Positions 56,800 through 64,000 of a stretch of 64,000 nucleotides of DNA are shown here, one piece after another. Every line of letters begins with the position of its first letter. Within the stretch, counting starts at the first letter, position 1. The notes below the pieces were generated by a model. The model ran no database searches. It saw only the letters and a list, made by a program, of their open reading frames with translations, and was not told the DNA's origin. The DNA comes from Urechis unicinctus (Eukaryota; Annelida; Polychaeta; Xenopneusta; Urechidae), in assembly GCA_034190875.2 (NCBI GenBank), contig CM067351.1:8756953-8820952 (forward strand), written 5' to 3'. A program made the position numbers and the translations under genes.

Positions 56800-57175
56800 A
56801 CAGCTAAAATCTCCGTAACATGTGAAACTTGCCTTTAGAAAGTATGCAATAATTACAAAGAGGAACAGCTACCGCATCACTATAATCGTGCTATTAAATC
56901 AAAATCTTGTTAATATGCCCCTACGTAACATGTGAAACTTAGCAATATTTGTTCAATATAATAGAAAGTATGCAATAATTACATACTTAAGTTATAATTA
57001 TATAACATTACTACATCTCTGGAATAAGAATCTAAGAGACAATTATACATTTTCAGAGTTTCATAACAGCAGAACAGGTCGAGTTTAATACCGCATCACT
57101 ATAATCGTGCTATTAAAGCAGATAATTAAGCATTGTTTGTTGTTAATATGCCCCTACATGAAACATGAAACACCA
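56800..57175 (+). repeat. Interleaved local duplications in segment B
   Basis: CGTAACATGTGAAACTT occurs at about 56817 and 56928, GAAAGTATGCAATAATTAC at about 56837 and 56964, and CCGCATCACTATAATCGTGC at about 56874 and 57091. Segment A has single copies (about 29800-30010). Confidence 0.8.
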
Positions 57176-58837
57176 TCCCAAGCTCATTGCACATTAACGT
57201 TTACCCTTTTATTACTCTCCTATTTGAGCATGTGCTCCGAGAACTATTGTCTTAATTACGTTACATGTGACACTGAGGAGCACCCACTAGCCAACTCAAT
57301 ACACACAAGTATCAATTTGCGTGAATTGTCAAGGGTATTGCAAGCTCTATAGGGCTCTAACAACCATATTTTATGTGTGTAAAATACTCCAACCGTTCTA
57401 TGCAACTAGCATATGCCCTTTATCAGAGGCAAAATGAGGTTTTTGAATGCCGTGGGTAGTTGCACCAGGTGTATTAACTCATTTACTACAGATGTGCATA
57501 TTGTTCATTTATGACCAGCAGAATTTCGAAGCACCTAATCTATCAATATCTGATTTTCAAGCCACGAAGAACATGGAACAATTCTTGACCAGTAACCGTG
57601 TTCAACTCATTTCCAGCCATTGATCCATCCGACGGTGGAGCAATGTAGAGGAAGCAACGTCTTATGTTGCTGCTTATTGCTCGCGCTTGTTTTCTTACTG
57701 TGGCTAATTGGCAGAATCTTTAGGCTACATCTCAAGTACCAAAACGTGGTGAGCGCGGTACGAGAACTCCCATAGCAATGCTCATAGCAGTAGGTTCCAT
57801 GTCTAAAAAAATTAATTGTGACAATAACTATCCACCGAGAAGAGCCACAACACCTGCTCGTGCAGAAAGATTGATCATTAGTGATTCTCCTTTCGTTTTT
57901 CTTGACTGGGAAAAGGTGCATGTTATTTTCTGTAAGCTATCAATTGATTGCTAAGCTTAGCGCCAGTAACATTGTTTAGTTCGAATTAAATCTCAGTGAA
58001 GTCAGAAAGCTGATGCCAAATTCGTTGATTAAACCCACTAGCTAATAGGAAATGTCCCTTTGTAAAACAAAGGAGTAATGGGAGACCACATTGCGGGTTT
58101 GTCCGAGAGGTGTTGGCACAGAGCAATGCGGTCCCAAGCTTGACCAGCAGTTATCAGGTTATGCGCTTACTTCGCGGTTTACGTGCAAATACAAAGATTC
58201 ATTTCCATTTTGATTCACCTCGACGAATAAAATTTCTCACTCTACGTCACGCGGTCATGAAATATTTGATGGTGACGATAATGCGCTGTGCGTAGCGGAC
58301 AAGAACGTCCTAAACGCTGCGAAACGAGCCGGCCGGAGACGGATAACTGGCCAAGTCTAGATCAAAGAGTCCCAGGTATCTCGTTTTCTGGGCTTTACAA
58401 ATACCAGTTTTAAATTCATTGAGTTGACCAGTACCTCTGCTGTTCTTAGACCTATTTTTGAAAGTACTGTGATATTTCTATGAAAGAGAATGCCATCGAC
58501 TCTTTGTTGAGAACTAACAGAAATGTGTGACTAGGTTGACCCGGTAATGGCTGACAAGGGCTTTGTCATGCAGGACTTATTTGCTCCCTATGATGTCACC
58601 GTAAATATACCAACCTGCATCTTCCAAACAACTGCCTAAGGTGAAGTTTAGTGTTTGTGAAGGTAGACTGCGTATGTTTTTAAGTCTATCCCACTCAGGT
58701 TGTAAGATTATATGAATCTCAATTAAAGGTGATATGTAGTAGTCTTTTTATACCATGTGCTTCATATTATAATCTATAATAACACTACACGTGTATACTG
58801 TCGAGGAATTTTTTTTACCCTATTCATGTTTGTCTCT

Positions 58838-58843
58838 TTTATT
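58838..58843 (-). promoter_or_regulatory. Candidate polyadenylation signal AATAAA for the SWIM/YqaJ gene
   Basis: AATAAA on the minus strand (TTTATT as written), about 190 bases beyond the stop at 59032 and inside the same insertion. A plausible 3' end signal, but a short motif in AT-rich DNA. Confidence 0.35.
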
Positions 58844-59031
58844 GAATAAGTGACTGTGGAGCCCCAATAGGTTAGTGTTTAATAATTCAATTAAAACACT
58901 TTGTACTTTTCAAGTTTCAAGAGTTTAGTATACATTCCACCACATACAATATAAAGTTAAATGATTCCTTAAAGAAAAACTAAATCAGTGCACAAGACTA
59001 CTCAGTACGAGAAATGTAAAAACACATTGAA

Positions 59032-60185
59032 TCAAGTATAGCATCTCTGAAAAACAGTTCTAACTTTGAAATCGTAGTTGTAAAACTCATCGTCACGGGT
59101 AACTGGAACAATCTCCATACTCTGGTACGTAAACACCACAAAATGACAAAGTTGACTGTTCATGCAAAAGAACTGGCCCTGAATTTGGCATTAGTAGTCG
59201 TGTTGGCTGTTAAGGGTGAGCTGGTTGTTCTCATTGACCAGGTATGGCACTGAGACAGGTGTGACTGCTTTGTCCCTGGTACTGTAGGGACGCTTGACCT
59301 CAAAAATCATGTCATCGGACACCACCCCATCTGGTGAGCATGTGAGGTAGGGGTGTGTTTTGGACACTACAATCCCACATGGCTTGACTTCGGTCCCAGT
59401 CATTTCCTCCGAGCCACAGGCTCATTACGGATACCGAGGTCAATGGCTTTGGTACGAATCTGGTTGCCGCGGGTCAGCGACTTTGCGCTACGGACCAAGT
59501 CGGTTTTGACAGTTGCTTTACATATCCTGCCAAACTGGGAGAATTCAGTCTTTTACACCTTTCTAAGTGCCAAGCCTTTTTACTGGTTCGTCCCTAAGTT
59601 GTATCCCTCACCTCTTGGAACTGAGTTTCTGTGATGTAGGTGATGCCTTCATGCTGAAAGAATTCATCTTGAGGAGCAAGTTTGAAGAAGTCATGATCAT
59701 TGGCAATCGCATATTGGTTTGCTGGGGGGAAGAGCTGCAGGAAATACATGGGGCAGGTGGATGTGGAGGCGAAGTTAATGCACTTGTTCCTGCAGGATGA
59801 GGAATAGTCTGGCATAGAACGGTAGCTGTATGATCTGGGGTCAAAGTCGCCATTCCACAAGTGCGCACAGCATAGCACACACATGCTTAGAGTGTTCCTC
59901 TGGGCCCATGCCCGCACCACAATCACACTGGCACTCATTGATATCGCCATGGATGTCAAGTACCACATCAACCTGGTACTCCACTGACTTCTTCATCTGC
60001 GCACGGCACTGACCCCTGATGAAGAGTTGGTCAGAGTCCCAGTCAGAGGTAGATCGCAAGGAACCGAGGAATCCTTCAGCGTATAATCGCTTTGCGTCTT
60101 TGGTAAGCTCTTTGTTGAAGTAGCGGAGATAGGCAATCACCTGAGCCATATCAAAGCAGGGGACCAGGTGTCCTCGTTGATATTC
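59032..60185 (-). pseudogene. SWIM zinc-finger plus YqaJ-type nuclease protein, broken
   Basis: An exon begins at 60185 after a TATAG acceptor and runs through ATG 60149. It reads Gln-Val-Ile-Ala-Tyr-Leu-Arg-Tyr-Phe, then a SWIM-like finger with Cys-Asp-Cys-Gly-Ala-Gly-Met-Gly; counted from the ATG, Cys75, Cys77 and His89 are kept but the expected third Cys is Ser87. After a frameshift near 59850 come a Met-Pro-Asp-Tyr segment and Pro-Pro-Ala-Asn-Gln-Tyr. The nuclease region follows in pieces: Trp-His-Leu-Glu-Arg, Gly-Arg-Ile-Cys-Lys-Ala, Ser-Pro-Asp-Gly-Val, Phe-Glu-Val-Lys-Arg-Pro-Tyr-Ser, and Gln-Ile-Gln-Gly-Gln. Asp, Glu-x-Lys and Gln are the expected YqaJ (lambda-exonuclease-like) core residues. 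Stops include TAG near 59620, TGA near 59403 and TAA near 59192. The gene ends at TGA 59032. YqaJ proteins act on DNA ends; the cellular role of the SWIM/YqaJ animal family is unknown to me. Confidence 0.75.
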
Positions 60186-60739
60186 CTATACCTGATTATA
60201 CACTAGCTCAATAAACTTAGAATATAAAAGTATAATCGACTTGACTCACTTTTTATCCCAACAAATGCAGAGGAACTGTGATAAAATTCTGACACCTAAC
60301 CGTTCATAATCAATCACTGACAAAAATGCATTGGCATAAACAAGTAAGGCTGCAAACAATTGATCAGCATATTAGTTTGTTCCTTCAGGGGTTTTGATAC
60401 TCCATTGAAGTTGTTATGGCGTTCATAAGTTTCAAGTCTGAGGAAAAGATGGCAACACCTTCAATCGACCACAACCGTTTTGACTGGGTTATACAAGTGG
60501 CGATACCAAGCAGTATTCTAATAATCCTCATAACCAGGCCTCTCCTTGCATTTAACCAAGTAGACTAAAAGGGTGGGGGTCGAAGTAGGACACGCTAACC
60601 CAGTGTTCTGGATATTTAAAAACAACAGCTTCAGATCAACTGATCGAGGGGGAGGGGGGCAGAAAAGTATCAAAACAATTATTAAGAAAAAGGACAGGAT
60701 TATTACATGGAAGGAATTGGGTCATCCCAACAAAAACAC

Positions 60740-60868
60740 AACATGTACGAATCCTTGCCAAAGAAACTCTCCTTTCAATATGTTCAATTTTTTCGTTTGT
60801 AAGCTTCGCATTTCGCTTCTTCGCTCTATTTTCAATTGCTGTACGGTCAGACCGCCGTACTTATCCAT
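60740..60868 (-). pseudogene. Possible first exon with SAP-like motif for the SWIM/YqaJ gene
   Basis: From ATG 60868 the minus strand reads Met-Asp-Lys-Tyr-Gly-Gly-Leu-Thr-Val-Gln-Gln-Leu-Lys, which resembles the start of a SAP DNA-binding helix. After a one-base shift it continues Lys-Lys-Arg-Asn-Ala-Lys-Leu-Thr and Ile-Glu-His-Ile-Glu-Arg, as in the second SAP helix. It lies about 550 bases upstream of the SWIM exon, on the same strand and within the same insertion. I could not define a convincing splice donor. It may be an unrelated chance match. Confidence 0.3.
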
Positions 60869-63259
60869 CAGTGATGATTTGCTCCAATGTTACCAACGAG
60901 TTAACTCGAAAGGTTTCAATAAAAAATAACGATGTTGCTCAACCTTCTATGGTAAACTGTGTGCATTTGAATACCGGAAGCGGGCGAGGGAACGCATTGC
61001 TCCGTGGCGCCGCGTAGTGAATTAAAACTCGAGGTCTCTCATTATGCTGATGGTTTGCCTTTTTCAACTACAGCAATCGATGTTTATTCAACTGAAGATC
61101 AGTTAACAATGAGCGATGGCTTTGAGATAATTAACGAGTCGACGGCTACTACTTCCACGGCGTTTCGTTTAGATCCATTTTGGCTAATGGCTTATAAGTA
61201 ACATAAGTATATATTGCATTAAATTCAGAAAGGTGCTGGTTTGCATATCATAAGAAACGCGGTAATCAATTGCGTAAGTGGCTACTATTACACAGTGATA
61301 CTATCTTTCCCTTTAATATAGCAATAGGGGTGTGTGTGATTCACTTGATGTATGCCGCAGCGTAATCCGTCAACTATCGAAGTACCCTTTTCCCCCAATT
61401 CTACCTACTCATCGCGTAAATGTTATGCCTAAATTAATCCAAAAGTTTGGATCTAATTTAAATAACCCTCTTATTGATTGAAGACGAGTAGTGTAACGAA
61501 CGTGGATGTGCTTAGGCACTCCTTCAGACATCTAGGCCAACAAATATCTGCTGTTGTCATTTACCCTGCCATGATTAGCAAGAAAGCAGTTTATGCGTGT
61601 CAGCAACTACATGCTTATTGCATTAAATCATTTGATCTCATACCTGTACGTGGTCATATTGTGTGGCAGTGGAAATCGTGGCTTCGAGGATAAATGGTAC
61701 AACAACAATACTGTTCTCATTTGTCGAGATGCGGACCATAAAAAAATCACAGTGGATAGATATTCTTTGATATTTGTTAAGGACAACGCATTTAAGAAAC
61801 AATGGAAGTTCTAAGAATGGGTGTGGAAAACACTTGGGTGAACAACAAGTCTAAGATAACCACTTATCCACGCTATGCATGGATGCGTTTCCATTTAACA
61901 ACCCCATGAATGCATCTATTGTGAATTGCTCGAGTCGGGCCATTAGTGCCCGTGCTACTTTTGACATCGCTTTAATGTGCACAATGAATGATACACACTT
62001 GTCTTTGCAGCTCGTAATATATTCGTAAGTGTGGTGGATCGAGTGGTCGATTTATGACATGGAGCAATAAGAATATTGCGTCCATTCAATGGTGCGCAAT
62101 CCATTTGGCTATCAGTCTCATGGGCGAAGAACGATTCTGTAACATTGACTATGTCATTTAGAACTTGACATGGCTCCATCGGGTGCTTTCTGTCATGCAT
62201 GTAGCTTTGTTTGCGGTTTGTGTTTTTATTTGCTCTCAACTGTCAAACAACGATTGTCCGCATTCATAAGCTCGCCCTATATCTGATGCAGTCAGCTTTA
62301 CTGATCATACTCACTGTTGTGAATCATTCTATATAAGAAAACTCCTATATATTAATACAATAACTTATTGCAAGACATGGCTCTTCCATGCCCAAGTATG
62401 CTCACCATTACACCGGGATCTTTAGTATATTTGGCAATCACATTAAGGAAGAGCCACATGTTGGCATCATCGTTATCTGCGTTATTACCTGAAAACACCT
62501 GCATCCGAAAATCGGATTAATTAATTCTTAGTTGAATGTTCAATAGTGTCGGTTAGTTCGATTGCGGCCTCAACCTGCTAAATGGAATGATTATGCGACG
62601 TACTGGAAGTAACTGATGACAAGAACTTGTACGAGAAGGGTAGACAATTGGTAAATATTAGGCTCACTTGTAAGATAACATCATAGTGCGTGCTTTAAAC
62701 ACTTAATTTGGCTTCAGGTCTTGGTAGCCTCTTATGACAAAACTGTCCCACTGAGTTGTTGCATAAGCTGAACGCATTCGTTTTACATTACTGCTCTTGG
62801 TTATATATTCGATTGTTCGATTCGATTCGATTACAGACGAAACTACTTATAGCGCTTTGCTGTACGCTGTACAAAGTACAGTTTGATTTGTGTGAGAATG
62901 ACAGAACGATTATTTCACAATTAAGATGTGATGCAAAGATCTTTGGTGGTGGAAACATCCCTACCAAAACCCACTCAAATTGTTCTCTCAAATGGAGTCC
63001 TGGGTCGATGAAAAAACTGAGCCAAAAACGATGGGTTGCAATGAAAGGGGACCAAATATAAGCTACGGTTGGTCTTTTATGTGCATCTATCTTCTACACT
63101 ATCGAAATATAACGGCCAGGTTGTCTCTTTAGGTCCGCATTCAGGATCACGCCCAACATTTGTTTCACTCAATGTACACTATTTATGTCTCTACTATTGT
63201 CACCGATTATCATACAGTTGCCGTCTTCCATACCTTGCATCTGAGAATATTATCAGTTA

Positions 63260-63470
63260 AGTCTTAGCTAATTGCTTTCTAGTGTCGGTGATGCTATTGC
63301 AGCCTCAACGTACAGTAGTATATCGAAACTACAATTTGAAGGATTATAGGAGGTGTTGGGTGCAATTGCTAGCCCACCTTACAAGATAATTACTTGATCG
63401 ATGACAGGAATGAGAACGAAAATTGAATTAGTCAAGTGGTACCTGCCCTCCGGTTCCCCCCTTAATTATC
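63260..63470 (+). repeat. Z unit beyond the right edge of segment B
   Basis: Matches 11990-12235 in segment A (GGGTGCAATT, AAGATAATTACTTGA, GTACCTGCYC...GGTTCC) and more weakly 33440-33600 and 62530-62640 (GCCTCAACCTGCT). Its position suggests that a further monomer starts here and continues past the window. Confidence 0.7.
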
Positions 63471-64000
63471 CTATTATCGGCTACAGTAGCTTCTGATGTG
63501 CGATACCATGAGGCTGCAGTTAGTTTAGCTGCATGCCATTTACATAGATACCTCTACCTATCGTGGTTACGAGGCTCTTATAACCTATGCTAGCATGCCG
63601 TTAGTCCTTAGTTAATCGTCCGCGACACGCCTCGGGTGCCCTGACAAGAATGCCACTTAATCATCCATTTGCAATGACGCATAGTGGCAAGTGGGCGCAT
63701 AGTGTCAATAAATAAAGATGTGTTCTGACTTTTTATGGTGAGCAATTATTGTTGGCGCTTGAACTGTTTACGGACAAACAGAAAGGCTCTATAAGTTTTA
63801 TATCCATTATGTTTCTTATATCACTTCCTGGTCGTCAGCTCACTTCATGAGATAAATACAAGGAAAGGTACACAACACGGGAGAACATTAAGCGAAATTC
63901 TGAAGATTATGGTGTGAAATAATATCTTACAACGAAGTCCACTACAGATCTGCACTTGGCCTCATGCGAGGTCGGCCGCCTATGGCATCTTTTCCGAAAC
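63471..64000. other. No recognised gene
   Basis: Right margin of the window. No repeat partner beyond short words and no coding motif. Confidence 0.45.

Larger units (their letters stand above)
58080..61040 (-). mobile_element. Insertion with inverted ends carrying a SWIM/YqaJ gene
   Basis: Comparison with segment A (31305-31345) gives the borders almost to the base. The left flank ends AAGGAGTAAT and the insert starts GGGAGACC; the insert ends GGTCTCTC and the right flank resumes ATTATGCTGATGG. The outermost 12 bases of each side, TAATGGGAGACC (58076-58087) and the complement of GGTCTCTCATTA (61033-61044), agree at 11 of 12 positions. In A the uninterrupted site reads GCAATTAG. This is what a DNA transposon with short inverted ends and a very short AT-rich target duplication would leave. 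The insert carries one gene of the SWIM/YqaJ type on the minus strand. Superfamily not assigned. Confidence 0.6.
41110..63050 (+). repeat. Segment B: right copy of the large diverged direct duplication
   Basis: Collinear partner of segment A; anchors are listed under A. Blocks private to B are about 42045-46445, 51835-52620 (a local doubling), 55885-56064, 56800-57090 (local doublings) and 58080-61040 (transposon-like insert). B has no counterpart of the Kolobok/P2X7 insert, the retrotransposon or the 30.7-kb TA array of A. Between insertions the two copies are alike enough to align by eye, with many substitutions and small indels, so the duplication is not recent. Confidence 0.85.

Overview
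This window is non-coding-rich nuclear DNA from an animal, most probably an aquatic invertebrate; I cannot name the species. The reasons are the AT-rich base composition, long (TA)n and (TG)n arrays, exon-intron structure with GT/AG borders, and gene remnants of families typically multicopy in animal genomes: a SWIM/YqaJ nuclease-type protein, a P2X7-like C-terminal-domain protein, a Kolobok-type transposase tail, a nuclease-like/CXC protein, and two non-LTR retrotransposons. I found no intact host gene, and no rRNA, tRNA, CRISPR array or bacterial-style operon.

Layout. 1-8.2 kb: unique-looking AT-rich DNA with TA microsatellites, a short non-LTR retrotransposon 3' end (about 4.48-4.80 kb) and a local duplication in which one copy has been partly overwritten by TA repeats (6.3/7.1 kb). 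8.2-34.0 kb (segment A) and 41.1-63.05 kb (segment B) are two diverged copies of one long segment, in the same orientation and order, roughly 80-90% alike by eye where they align. Inside each, older shorter units recur in the same order, so most of the window is one hierarchical repeat. 34.0-41.1 kb is the spacer; it holds a compound (TA)n/(TG)n array and a decayed nuclease-like/CXC gene (38.9-40.0 kb).

The two segments act as each other's empty site. Segment A has gained a 2.64-kb insertion (17384-20024) with a Kolobok-like transposase 3' end (+) and a three-exon P2X7-like gene (-) whose stop codons lie about 15 bases apart, and a 3.1-kb non-LTR retrotransposon with a restriction-like endonuclease (21.06-24.13 kb, -). 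Segment B lacks both, but has a 2.96-kb insertion (58080-61040) with short inverted ends carrying a SWIM zinc-finger plus YqaJ-type nuclease gene (-). All these genes carry stops, frameshifts or lost catalytic residues. The P2X7-like gene is the least damaged: its three exons join in phase to a 221-codon frame with only two in-frame stops.

No functional pathway can be assembled. The value of the window is as a record of tandem duplication, later transposon capture and microsatellite growth. Reading was by eye only; divergence figures and family assignments need alignment and profile searches.
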